Positions 52,244 to 60,707 of a stretch of DNA of 64,000 bases are shown here, one piece after another. A program made the position numbers and the translations under genes. The stretch spans positions 1 through 64,000 of the forward strand of contig NZ_JAFBBG010000005.1 in NCBI RefSeq assembly GCF_016907055.1. The letters run 5' to 3'. The notes beneath the pieces were generated by a model. That model was given only the letters and a program-made list of their open reading frames with translations, did not search any database and had not been told where the DNA came from. Position 1 is the stretch's first letter. Every line of letters begins with the position of its first letter. This stretch comes from Paracholeplasma morum (GTDB lineage: Bacteria > Bacillota_I > Bacilli_A > Acholeplasmatales > UBA5453).

Positions 52244-55200
52244 ATGATTCAGTCATTTGTAGATTATTTTGATTTACAACACGCAAAAACAATTGAAGAA
52301 ATTGCAGACAAGATGCGTAACTTAAATCGTGCAATGAAATTGGGAAATACATATATTGATGAGATTCTATCAGACTTGTATTCAACTCCTACACACTTCA
52401 TTTTTGAATTATTGCAAAATGCAGATGATTCAAATGCAAAACATGTATATTTATCGCTTGAAGAGGATAGATTAATCTTTACTCATGATGGTGATCCATT
52501 TGATATTGAGGATATTAAAAGAATTTGTGCAGTTAATGACTCGGCTAAAAAAATGCGGAAAGGAAAAATTGGTCAGTTTGGAATTGGATTCAAATCGGTT
52601 TATAGTATATGCAAAACACCAGAAATTTTCTCTGGTGATTTTAAATTTAAAATTATAGATTATAGGGTTCCTGAAAAAATAAACTCGGATGAAAATTTTA
52701 CAAGTAAGACAAAAATCATCTTACCTTTCGAAAGTAGTATTTACACAAACGATGATATAAAAAGACAAATAAGCAACTCCTTAAAACTCTTAGATGAAGA
52801 TACATTGTTGTTCATTAACAGTATAACAAACATACATATTGAAGATAAAGAGTTTATTTCAAAAGAAAATAATACATTGTTCTCTGATAATGGTAAAAAC
52901 ATAATTAATACACAAATCAAAATCGGTACTAATATAGTGCATTATTTACTTTTTGAAATAGAATTTGAATTGCTAAATTCTAAAACTAACGAAATAGACA
53001 TTAAAAAGTGTCAAATAGCATATAAAATGGTTGATGGGAAAATAAACATGAATCAAGAAAGTACCAAGCTAATGGTTTTTTTTCCAACTCAACAAGATAC
53101 AAAGGTTAGGTTAAAAGTAAACGGACCATTCAAAACCCAAAAACATCGAGAATCTGTTGATTATGCTGATGGAGACAACAAGTATATACTAGAGCAGTTA
53201 GTTGAATTATACAAATATTCAATCTTAGAACTAAAGAGAATGAATCTACTAACATATGAAGTTATTTCACAATTACCAATAAAAAAGGTTAATTATTATA
53301 ACTGGGATTCTTTAAGCAATAGATATTTATTACAGACAAGATTATTTGAAGAAACAAAGGAATTATTCCAAAAAGAAGAGTTAATTAAAACAATAGATGG
53401 TGAATTTGTTGCTCACGATAAAGTTCTTTTACTGCGTAATTTTGGATTGCAAGATTTGCTATCTGAAAACGAGCTTAAACTTATATTTGGTAATAGATCA
53501 AAATGGATAAGCAAAAAAACTTTAAGTAGTGATAATTATGATGATCAAGAAGATAGAGGGGATTTATACGATTTTTTGACAAAAGAATTATTAATTCCAG
53601 ATTTATATTACAGATTATTTCTGAATAGTACGACAGATTATTTTTGGGATAAGGTAACGAATCAATGGCTTATAAAATTTTACAGATTTTCTCTATCCCA
53701 AATAGGTACATTATCAGATAGCAATTATAATCAGCTAAAAAATAGAAAATTCATACGACTAGGAAATGGATCAATGATAGCACCTATGGATTCAAATGGT
53801 GTTATAGTCGTTTTTTTACCAACTTCAGAAAACAATTATGACTCGAAAAAGGACATTCATAGGGATTTACTAAGTGATTCCACATCTCTAGAATTTTTTT
53901 CTAAAATCGGGATTAAGAAAGCATCTAATTTTGAATTTATAAAGAATGACATCGAAAAATATTTGTTAAATAGTATAAGTGTTACTGATTATATCGAATA
54001 TTTTGAAATGTTCATAGAAACTTTCATGAATTCCGGATTAGATGAAAAAAAAGACATCATTGCATATTTAAGTGATAAAAAAATATTTATAGACACGAAT
54101 AATAATAAACATATCGGAAAGGATATTCTAATACCTACGGATGACTTACTTAATCTTTATAACGGGTATGATGAAGTGATTTTTCTTAATAAAGAGGTAT
54201 ACGAGACTGTTTGCATGGATCTAGACTGTAATACTTATTTAGAAGAATTAGGGTTAAGAAAACACCCTAAAATCATTGAAACTAAGCGCACAATTCATTC
54301 GTTTTCATCATATTTTGCAGAAAATCATCCTGGTAAGGATATAAACTATTCACAAGGCGGTGGTGGTAGCGACTATTCTCTCGATGGTTTAGAATTCATT
54401 ATATCTAATATTAACCCCATATCATCAAAAATACTCTGGAGATTTTTATCTGCAATCGATTTAAAATACTCAGAGATAGAAATCAGCTATAAAGTTAAAT
54501 ATGGATCGTGGGAAAAACTCATTAAGAAGTCCTCTCTGACTGAAAAACTTAATGATTATTCATGGATATACTTCGAGAATAAAAAATGCAAGCCTTCTGA
54601 TGTTAGATATTCATCCATCAGTTTAATTTATTTACCACATCATTTTGTTTCCAGATTAGATTTCATAAAAGAAGCAACTTTGCCACCTGAAGTTGAACAA
54701 AGATTATTGTTATCAGAGGGTTATAGCAGCGAGGATATAAAAAATGCTTTCGAGTTGTTAGAACAAAAGAAAAAATCTGAACGACTTATGGAACTTAAGG
54801 GAGATTACTTATTAAATATACTTGAAAACACCTTAAATATTAATCTTAATGAAAAACAAAAAATTTCAATATATGCAATTGATTTTCGAGCATTATCAAT
54901 CCATTCAAACCAAAAAGTTATCTTTGATATTTTAAAGGCAAGTAAAAAGACAATTAAAGAATTTAATTCGATTTCAGAATTAAAATTTAATACATTTAGT
55001 TATTTTCAATCCCTTTTGAATCAACAACTATCAATAAATGAAAGAGGATGGAAATCTTCCCTGTATAACAAAATGATAGAAACAACAGATATTACAGAAC
55101 AAAGGCAATTCAGCAAGATGTTAACTCAATATGATCAATTTGAGTTTAATAATCTTTTCACTATTGAAACTGAACTTGACATTGAATTTGATTATGACAG

Positions 55201-55993
55201 TTTTTATAATTCAATCGATTTTCTTAAATACGACAAGTCAACAAAGATAATAAATCTGAATGAAAAGTATAATTTCAATAAAAGAGAATTTGATTGCAAA
55301 TTACTAGAGAATAACATATCCGATGAGAAAATAGACTTGTTTTTAAATATTGTGCATAATCAAAGTTATATGTATCTAGGGATGATAGATAATTTATTTG
55401 AAGAATATAAGAAATATTTAGATGTGATACCTAAAAAGATTGTCGATGATTCATCTTATATGGATATAACATTTAGAAAAGCTACAACAAAACCAGTTTA
55501 TATTGATAATCAAAGAGCAAGTAAAACCAGCACTAAGCAGGATATAGAAAGAAGTGAAAGAAGTAAATCTGCTTTTGGATTAAAAGCAGAAACAATTGTT
55601 TATAGATACTTGAATACTATAGCTGAAGGAGTTACCGAAATTGATTGGGTTTCTGAAAATGCAGACAAAGACATTTACCCAAATGGCAAAGCTGGACTTG
55701 GTTATGATTTTAAGTATAAACAAAATGAACTTACTTATTTTGTGGAAGTTAAAAGTAGTAAAAAATATTCAAAAAAATTGATTTTGACATTTTCAAAAAA
55801 CGAAATCAAGTTTGCACGAAAAGCAAATGAAAAATATTTGATATTTATATGCAATGGAACTGGAACACAGAATCCTAAAATTGAGTGTATAGATAATATT
55901 TTTATTAGCGATGAATTTGAAATTGCAATTTTTGGAGAAGGATTTGCAGCAACACCAAGTGGATTTGACATATATATCGAAATTGAAGATTAA
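52244..55993 (+). CDS. Sacsin-type HATPase fused to a DUF3883 PD-(D/E)XK domain
   Basis: The 1249-residue protein starts behind CAGGAGAA. Its N-terminus is an HSP90/sacsin-like GHKL ATPase: 'FIFELLQNADDSNAKHVYL' (N box, about 50-68), 'LIFTHDGDPFDIEDIK' (about 80), 'KGKIGQFGIGFKSVYSI' (about 107). The middle 900 residues are without a recognised domain. The C-terminus matches DUF3883: 'GLGYDFKYK' (about 1150) and 'YFVEVKSSKK' (about 1165), a D...ExK nuclease-type core. This NTP-driven layout with a nuclease end is typical of large anti-phage proteins. It stands 105 bases behind the radical-SAM gene and may be part of that system or an independent defence gene. Confidence 0.8.
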   Translation: MIQSFVDYFDLQHAKTIEEIADKMRNLNRAMKLGNTYIDEILSDLYSTPTHFIFELLQNADDSNAKHVYLSLEEDRLIFTHDGDPFDIEDIKRICAVNDSAKKMRKGKIGQFGIGFKSVYSICKTPEIFSGDFKFKIIDYRVPEKINSDENFTSKTKIILPFESSIYTNDDIKRQISNSLKLLDEDTLLFINSITNIHIEDKEFISKENNTLFSDNGKNIINTQIKIGTNIVHYLLFEIEFELLNSKTNEIDIKKCQIAYKMVDGKINMNQESTKLMVFFPTQQDTKVRLKVNGPFKTQKHRESVDYADGDNKYILEQLVELYKYSILELKRMNLLTYEVISQLPIKKVNYYNWDSLSNRYLLQTRLFEETKELFQKEELIKTIDGEFVAHDKVLLLRNFGLQDLLSENELKLIFGNRSKWISKKTLSSDNYDDQEDRGDLYDFLTKELLIPDLYYRLFLNSTTDYFWDKVTNQWLIKFYRFSLSQIGTLSDSNYNQLKNRKFIRLGNGSMIAPMDSNGVIVVFLPTSENNYDSKKDIHRDLLSDSTSLEFFSKIGIKKASNFEFIKNDIEKYLLNSISVTDYIEYFEMFIETFMNSGLDEKKDIIAYLSDKKIFIDTNNNKHIGKDILIPTDDLLNLYNGYDEVIFLNKEVYETVCMDLDCNTYLEELGLRKHPKIIETKRTIHSFSSYFAENHPGKDINYSQGGGGSDYSLDGLEFIISNINPISSKILWRFLSAIDLKYSEIEISYKVKYGSWEKLIKKSSLTEKLNDYSWIYFENKKCKPSDVRYSSISLIYLPHHFVSRLDFIKEATLPPEVEQRLLLSEGYSSEDIKNAFELLEQKKKSERLMELKGDYLLNILENTLNINLNEKQKISIYAIDFRALSIHSNQKVIFDILKASKKTIKEFNSISELKFNTFSYFQSLLNQQLSINERGWKSSLYNKMIETTDITEQRQFSKMLTQYDQFEFNNLFTIETELDIEFDYDSFYNSIDFLKYDKSTKIINLNEKYNFNKREFDCKLLENNISDEKIDLFLNIVHNQSYMYLGMIDNLFEEYKKYLDVIPKKIVDDSSYMDITFRKATTKPVYIDNQRASKTSTKQDIERSERSKSAFGLKAETIVYRYLNTIAEGVTEIDWVSENADKDIYPNGKAGLGYDFKYKQNELTYFVEVKSSKKYSKKLILTFSKNEIKFARKANEKYLIFICNGTGTQNPKIECIDNIFISDEFEIAIFGEGFAATPSGFDIYIEIED

Positions 55994-56190
55994 ATGTTTT
56001 GACTAGTAAAATGTCTTACTTATTGTGAACATATAATAACAAGAACAATTAGAGTGCTAAAATCTTCTAAAGGGTGCTGATTTGTATTAATTTAGGTAGC
56101 ATCACACAATTAGAATCTCATTTATACACTATCGAAGGAAATTACAGATGAAACATAAATATCAAAAAGTCATTGCATAGACAATCATTA
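55994..56190. other. Intergenic stretch without visible genes
   Basis: An AT-rich stretch of about 200 bases between the HATPase stop and the next promoter. I see no open frame of note, no clear terminator and no strong repeat. Confidence 0.6.
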
Positions 56191-56219
56191 TTGACATAAC
56201 TTTACAAAAAATATATATT
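56191..56219 (+). promoter_or_regulatory. Promoter of the abiF-like RNA
   Basis: TTGACA (56191-56196), a 17-base spacer and TATATT (56214-56219), placing the transcription start near 56226. Confidence 0.8.
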
Positions 56220-56225
56220 GTATGT

Positions 56226-56277
56226 AATAAAACTCTCCGCACCTCTTTCGAATGTGTCCCAGGAGAGATTTTTTTTT
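56226..56277 (+). ncRNA. Small structured RNA, probably of the abiF type
   Basis: Behind a near-perfect promoter a short transcript would begin near 56226 and stop at a CTCTCC/GGAGAG stem (56233-56267) with an inner CAC/GTG pairing, followed by nine T. Directly behind it is the start of an Abi_2-family gene. This order matches the published abiF RNA motif, a small RNA found upstream of abiF-type genes. I recall the motif only in outline, so the family call is an inference from structure and position. Confidence 0.55.
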
Positions 56278-56368
56278 GAAGAATAGCGTGGAAGTTAAAA
56301 ATTTCAAAACTCTTGATCAACAAATAGAGTTGCTCAAAGACAGAGGTTGCATAATTCAATTCGAATGA
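56276..56368 (+). pseudogene. N-terminal remnant of an Abi_2 (AbiD/AbiF) abortive-infection gene
   Basis: The frame reads VKNFKTLDQQIELLKDRGCI and then IQFE before TGA at 56366-56368. 'DQQIELLKDRGCII' is the characteristic N-terminus of Abi_2 proteins (PF07751), which continue for about 300 residues in intact genes. Nothing of the rest, such as the NYYRL and HEPN-type motifs, follows in any frame I could read. The gene is a decayed end left in the island. Confidence 0.6.
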
Positions 56369-56565
56369 TACTGAATCATAAAAAACAGTGATATCGAACC
56401 AAATATATACATAGCCAGAAGTCATACTACCCTATTATGACAAAAATGTATTCTGATATAGTTATATGTTACAATTAAATAAATAGCTAAAAAAACAACC
56501 ATCATCCAACATTATCATCAGCTATTATAATTGTTATTTATATTGATACAGAGAGGGATTAAGAA
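56369..56565. other. Intergenic stretch with a -10 box
   Basis: No gene is visible. A TATAAT (56525-56530) precedes the next gene by 36 bases; GAGAGGG before 56566 is its RBS. Confidence 0.45.
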
Positions 56566-56877
56566 ATGGACAAATTAACTACAATTAAGTTCTATTTATT
56601 TAATGGTTTTTGTTTATATTGCAGCAATAACTATGTTGCCCATAAGTACACGAAAGATGATTCTAATGGCTTTATTAGAGTGGATTATGTGACATCTATT
56701 TCTGACTATTTAAATGGGTTTGATGAAACAGAACCTGTCGATTCGCCATATCGCTTTGGCAATCATTCTATCAGTAAGCAAATTAAAGAGATTAGCCAAG
56801 CGGATGTAATAAACCTGTTTGGGATAGATGTTTTATCGGGAGCCTTATCACTATTTAAAAAAGAGTACACTCCATGA
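56566..56877 (+). CDS. Small protein of unknown function, partner of the PDDEXK gene
   Basis: The 103-residue protein has a good RBS (GAGAGGG). The sequence 'YLFNGFCLYCSNNYVAHKYTKDDSNGFIRVDYVTSISDYLNGF' is rich in Tyr and Asn and has a CxxC-like pair (FCLYC). I recognise no family. Its stop overlaps the next start (ATGA), so the two proteins are made together and probably act together; a specificity or antidote role for the nuclease behind it is a guess. Confidence 0.55.
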   Translation: MDKLTTIKFYLFNGFCLYCSNNYVAHKYTKDDSNGFIRVDYVTSISDYLNGFDETEPVDSPYRFGNHSISKQIKEISQADVINLFGIDVLSGALSLFKKEYTP

Positions 56878-58094
56878 AATCCATTATTATAAATAGAATG
56901 TATGCAGGAGAATACCTAACAAAAGAAATAGGCGGGGGAGAAGTGATTAACCTTCTGCATGCAGATGATCAAAAGAACTACTGTTTTATCAATCCTATAG
57001 GTATGATTAACCCTGAGTATGATGATTCTGTATGTGCTGTTGTGCATACAAGGCTATATGAAGCTGGGTGTTTTGAGGTTATAGGGGTTAGTATCATTGG
57101 AAAGTCTGGACAACTCTTTCATCCTAAAGGTTATTCCAAGAAAGATAGAGTCGCCTCAGCAGTAAACCAATTAAGAGCATATGAACGAAATAATCCCATT
57201 ACTTATGGAGGGTTTCCCTATGTGATGACCAATGAATCATGGCCGACCGTTAGTTTCGTATCAGAGAAGTTATTACGTCCAAAAACACTAATATATATCA
57301 TTGATAGTGCGTATGATAAGTCAATCAATCAAGAACTCACTATATGCCAAATGAGCGACAAAAGATTTGCTAGACAATCCCTTATAATGTACGTAGATGA
57401 TCTAAAGAACCCGAATTCCTATAGTAGTTTTATGGATATGATTAATAATGACGAATTGTGGTATGAAAAAACCATCACCGTTCACGACGGCATGAAAGAA
57501 CATAACCGGTTTAATTTTCTTACCCTAATTAATAAAGAAGATGATGAACTCGCATTCTCAAATATGTTCAATCATTTTTTTACAAACCACCCAAAGCTTT
57601 TCAAAGACTTTGCCCAAACGGTAATGAATCTAAAGATCAGTGAAGAGTTTTCCATTAAAAGAGAGTTTCATAATATCGATTTATGGGTAGAAGACGAAGA
57701 ATCTATTCTTGTCATCGAAAATAAGATTAAATCTGGGATTAACGGCGTGTCTAACAGACACGACTTTAGTGAAGATGGTCTTGTTCAATCGCAGTTATCA
57801 AAGTATTATGAATTCGCTATAAAAGAAGGAGAAAAACATAACAAGAAGGTATATTTGTATATATTTGTCCCAAATTATAATAAATTAGATTTATCCTCTT
57901 ATAGTGGCAGCAAACACTATAAAGTGATTCGATACAAAGAGATTCATGCCTTTCTAACCACAAAGACTGTTAAAGATGCTTACTATAATGATTTTTGTAA
58001 TGCCTTGTATAAACATACTAAAGACATTCCAATCGATTATAGTGAGATATTAATGAACTACTTAATCAAGCAAATTCAAAAACATGATAAATGA
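56874..58094 (+). CDS. PD-(D/E)XK nuclease (PDDEXK_4-like)
   Basis: The 406-residue protein has a C-terminal nuclease core: 'EFHNIDLWVEDEESILVIENKIKSGI' (about 263-288) gives Asp, then Glu-x-Lys in the order D-x14-ExK, followed by 'QLSKYYEFAI' and 'YLYIFVPNY', as in the PDDEXK_4 family (PF14281). The first 200 residues form an unassigned domain ('CFINPIGMINPEYDDSVCAVVHTRLYEAG'), possibly for target recognition. It is coupled to the 103-residue gene. Its place at the right end of the island suggests an anti-invader role; the target is unknown. Confidence 0.75.
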   Translation: MKSIIINRMYAGEYLTKEIGGGEVINLLHADDQKNYCFINPIGMINPEYDDSVCAVVHTRLYEAGCFEVIGVSIIGKSGQLFHPKGYSKKDRVASAVNQLRAYERNNPITYGGFPYVMTNESWPTVSFVSEKLLRPKTLIYIIDSAYDKSINQELTICQMSDKRFARQSLIMYVDDLKNPNSYSSFMDMINNDELWYEKTITVHDGMKEHNRFNFLTLINKEDDELAFSNMFNHFFTNHPKLFKDFAQTVMNLKISEEFSIKREFHNIDLWVEDEESILVIENKIKSGINGVSNRHDFSEDGLVQSQLSKYYEFAIKEGEKHNKKVYLYIFVPNYNKLDLSSYSGSKHYKVIRYKEIHAFLTTKTVKDAYYNDFCNALYKHTKDIPIDYSEILMNYLIKQIQKHDK

Positions 58095-58104
58095 AATTAA
58101 TGTG

Positions 58105-58133
58105 TGCCTCCATATCATAACGAGATGGAGGCA
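58105..58133 (+). terminator. Hairpin after the PDDEXK gene
   Basis: A perfect 9-bp stem TGCCTCCAT/ATGGAGGCA with an 11-base loop, 11 bases after the stop. The T tract is poor (TATTATGT), so termination may be weak. Confidence 0.6.
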
Positions 58134-58208
58134 TATTATGTATAGTACGTAGAGCTAACATGCTGTTTTTATTAAATTATGCATAATTATTCCAAATAGA
58201 TAAGTTAT

Positions 58209-58261
58209 TTATAATAAATATGAGCATTATTTATAATAATTAGATTACTCTATGTTATACT
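58209..58261 (+). promoter_or_regulatory. Promoter with two PerR/Fur-box-like sequences
   Basis: TTATAATAAATATGA (58209-58223) and TTATAATAATTAGAT (58231-58245) each agree with most of the PerR/Fur consensus TTATAATNATTATAA. They are spaced 22 bases apart, so a dimer at each would sit on the same face of the helix. The second overlaps the -35 zone of a promoter whose -10 box is TATACT (58256-58261). Iron- or peroxide-dependent repression of the metal ATPase operon is the likely role. Confidence 0.5.
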
Positions 58262-58279
58262 ACTTATGGAGGATTTTTT

Positions 58280-60115
58280 ATGAAAAACAACTTAAAACTT
58301 GAAACAGCATTTACTGTTATATCTGTAATATTGATTTTGACGGCAACCATATTTAAATCGTTATTGAATGAGACAACCTTAATGGTATTATATGGTTTAT
58401 CGTTTTTAATTGGTGGGTTTTATAAGGCTAAAGAAGGGGTCTTAGAAACCATCAAAAACAAGGCATTAAACGTAGAAATATTGATGATTATGGCCGCTCT
58501 TGGTGCGTTTGTTGTTAAAAACTACGCTGAAGGCGCCATTCTAATTTTCATTTTTGCACTATCTGGCTTACTCGAAGACTATGCCAATGCGAAGAGTGAA
58601 AAGGCATTTACAAGTCTCTTAAAACTTGCTCCTGAACAAGCCATCTTAATCAAAGATGGTAAAGAAGAAGTGATTGCGGCAAGCAAACTTACAATCAACG
58701 ATATTGTACTTGTGAAAGTGGGTTCATCTGTTCCAGCAGATGGCATTATCATCGACGGTAGTAGTTCTATAAATGAATCGATGATTACCGGAGAATCCGT
58801 TCCAGTTGATAAGGTTAAAGGCGATGCCGTATACTCAGGGACTTTAAACGTATCTTCAACTTTCCAAATGAAAGTTACGAAAGACATGAGCGAATCAACC
58901 GTACAAAAGATTATTGATTTCGTTCAAAGCGCTCATGATAATAAAACAGAAACAGAAACATTTATTGATAAGTTTGAACGTTATTATGTATATGTAGTTA
59001 TCGCTTTATCAGCATTAACGATGATTATTCCAAGTGTGTTCGATATTTGGAGCAGTGATGTCGCAATCTATAGAGGGATTGTTGTCTTAGTCGTTGGATC
59101 CCCATGTGCACTGGTTGCCTCGGTATCACCAGCTGTATTATCATCTTTATCAAATGCCTCAAGAAAAGGAATTTTGATTAAAGGTGGAAAACACTTAGAA
59201 AAACTAGCAGAAATCGATTCCGTCTTACTGGATAAGACCGGAACCATCACCGAAGGTAGACCACAAGTAGCTGAAATCTATTGCACAGAGTCAGACAAAT
59301 CTACTTTATGTGATGTTGTATATACCTTAGAAAAACAATCTACACACCCATTAGCAGGTGCGGTTGTAACTTATTTAAACGGCTCGAAAGATTTAGCCAT
59401 TAAGACCACTGAAATTCCTGGTAAGGGAATTGAAGCCAACTATGATAATCACTTATGGCAAGTAGGTAGATTTGATGTTGCAATATCAGAAGACTTAAGG
59501 GTGAGAATTGATGCCGCCCATAAGGATGGATATACAACTGTTTTCGTATCTAAAGACCAAACACTTATTGGATTTATTTCTTTAATTGATAAGATCAGAC
59601 CTAATGTTAAAGAATCCATTGGTGAACTTATTGAATTAGGGGTTAGACCGATTTTGCTAACAGGGGATAATCGCTATACAGCAGCAAATATCGCCAAAGA
59701 AGCTGGCATTAAGTATGTCTTAAGTGAGCTTCTTCCAGAAGACAAATTGAAACATGTTGAATCAATGAAAAAGAGCAATAAAACGGTAATGATGGTTGGT
59801 GATGGCATCAACGATGCGCCTGCACTCGCAAGTGCAGATGTTGGGGTTGCAATGGGTTCTGGCACAGACGTTTCACTAGAAACTGCGGATGTTGTATTCA
59901 TGAATAATAAGATAGAAAACATCGGAATCTCGATTAAGCTAGCTAGACGAATGAAGGTTATCGCAAGACAAAATATGTTCTTCTCGATTACTGTAATTGC
60001 ACTATTATTGATCTCGAACGTGTTCGGATTAATCAAGTTACCTCTAGGGGTTGTTGCCCATGAGGGATCAACTATTCTCGTTATTTTAAACAGTTTAAGA
60101 TTATTAAGAAAGTAG
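58280..60115 (+). CDS. P1B-4-type heavy-metal efflux ATPase
   Basis: The 611-residue P-type ATPase lacks an N-terminal metal-binding domain. Motifs: 'MITGESVPVDK' (about 171), 'VGSPCALVASVSPAVL' (about 273), 'LLDKTGTITEGRP' (about 317), 'STHPLAGAVV' (about 354), 'MVGDGINDAPALASADVG' (about 506), and near the C-terminus 'VVAHEGSTILVILNSLRLL'. SPC in place of CPC, together with HEGS/T in the last helix, marks subclass P1B-4, whose members (PfeT, CtpD, CzcP) export Fe(II), Co or Zn. The PerR/Fur-like upstream sites and the peroxiredoxin gene seven bases behind it favour iron efflux. Confidence 0.85.
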   Translation: MKNNLKLETAFTVISVILILTATIFKSLLNETTLMVLYGLSFLIGGFYKAKEGVLETIKNKALNVEILMIMAALGAFVVKNYAEGAILIFIFALSGLLEDYANAKSEKAFTSLLKLAPEQAILIKDGKEEVIAASKLTINDIVLVKVGSSVPADGIIIDGSSSINESMITGESVPVDKVKGDAVYSGTLNVSSTFQMKVTKDMSESTVQKIIDFVQSAHDNKTETETFIDKFERYYVYVVIALSALTMIIPSVFDIWSSDVAIYRGIVVLVVGSPCALVASVSPAVLSSLSNASRKGILIKGGKHLEKLAEIDSVLLDKTGTITEGRPQVAEIYCTESDKSTLCDVVYTLEKQSTHPLAGAVVTYLNGSKDLAIKTTEIPGKGIEANYDNHLWQVGRFDVAISEDLRVRIDAAHKDGYTTVFVSKDQTLIGFISLIDKIRPNVKESIGELIELGVRPILLTGDNRYTAANIAKEAGIKYVLSELLPEDKLKHVESMKKSNKTVMMVGDGINDAPALASADVGVAMGSGTDVSLETADVVFMNNKIENIGISIKLARRMKVIARQNMFFSITVIALLLISNVFGLIKLPLGVVAHEGSTILVILNSLRLLRK

Positions 60116-60122
60116 GGATATT

Positions 60123-60581
60123 ATGCTAGAAGTAGGGATGAAACCAAAGGATTTCCAGTTGAAGGATGCTTTTGGTAAAACACATAAATTAAGTGATTAT
60201 TTAGGAAAGAAAGTTGTTTTATACTTTTATCCAAAAGACAATACGCCTGGGTGTACAACCCAGGCTTGTAGTTTTAGAGACATCTATCAAGAACTTACCA
60301 ATGAGAATGTAGTCTTGTTAGGAATTAGCACGGATGATGCGATGAGTCATAAGAATTTTATAGAATCTTATAATCTTCCATTTGTTCTATTAAGTGACCC
60401 GGATCATGAAGTCTCATCTTATTTTGGTTCATATGGCGAAAAAAACCTGTACGGCAAAATTACGATTGGAATGAAGCGTAGCACATTTATTTTGAACGAA
60501 GAAGGCGTCATCGAAAAAGTTTTCAAGAAGGCAAGTGCAAAAACAAATGCTAGTGCGGTTTTGACCTTTATTAAGGGGTAG
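60123..60581 (+). CDS. bcp: Bcp-type thiol peroxidase (peroxiredoxin)
   Basis: The 152-residue peroxiredoxin begins seven bases after the metal ATPase. 'LYFYPKDNTPGCTTQACSFRD' carries the peroxidatic Cys and a second Cys five residues on, the atypical 2-Cys arrangement of BCP/PrxQ; the catalytic Thr and Pro are in place, and Arg near 'GMKRSTFIL' completes the site. It reduces hydroperoxides in the cytoplasm with thioredoxin-type donors. Co-transcription with a probable iron exporter makes sense because both limit Fenton chemistry. Confidence 0.9.
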   Translation: MLEVGMKPKDFQLKDAFGKTHKLSDYLGKKVVLYFYPKDNTPGCTTQACSFRDIYQELTNENVVLLGISTDDAMSHKNFIESYNLPFVLLSDPDHEVSSYFGSYGEKNLYGKITIGMKRSTFILNEEGVIEKVFKKASAKTNASAVLTFIKG

Positions 60582-60633
60582 ATTAGAAAGTTTTTAATAT
60601 ACGATAATATTCACATTTCGCGCTTTTATGAGG

Positions 60634-60662
60634 TTGCATAAATATTTGTTTTAAGTTATAAT
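60634..60662 (+). promoter_or_regulatory. Promoter of nifJ
   Basis: TTGCAT (60634-60639), a 17-base spacer and TATAAT (60657-60662). The leader then contains a small palindrome TTATTCT/AGAATAA (60674-60690) directly before the RBS AAAGGAGG (60694-60701), possibly an operator or a stabilising hairpin. Confidence 0.75.
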
Positions 60663-60707
60663 CTCATTGCGGGTTATTCTAAAAGAATAAGCAAAAGGAG
60701 GATAAAA

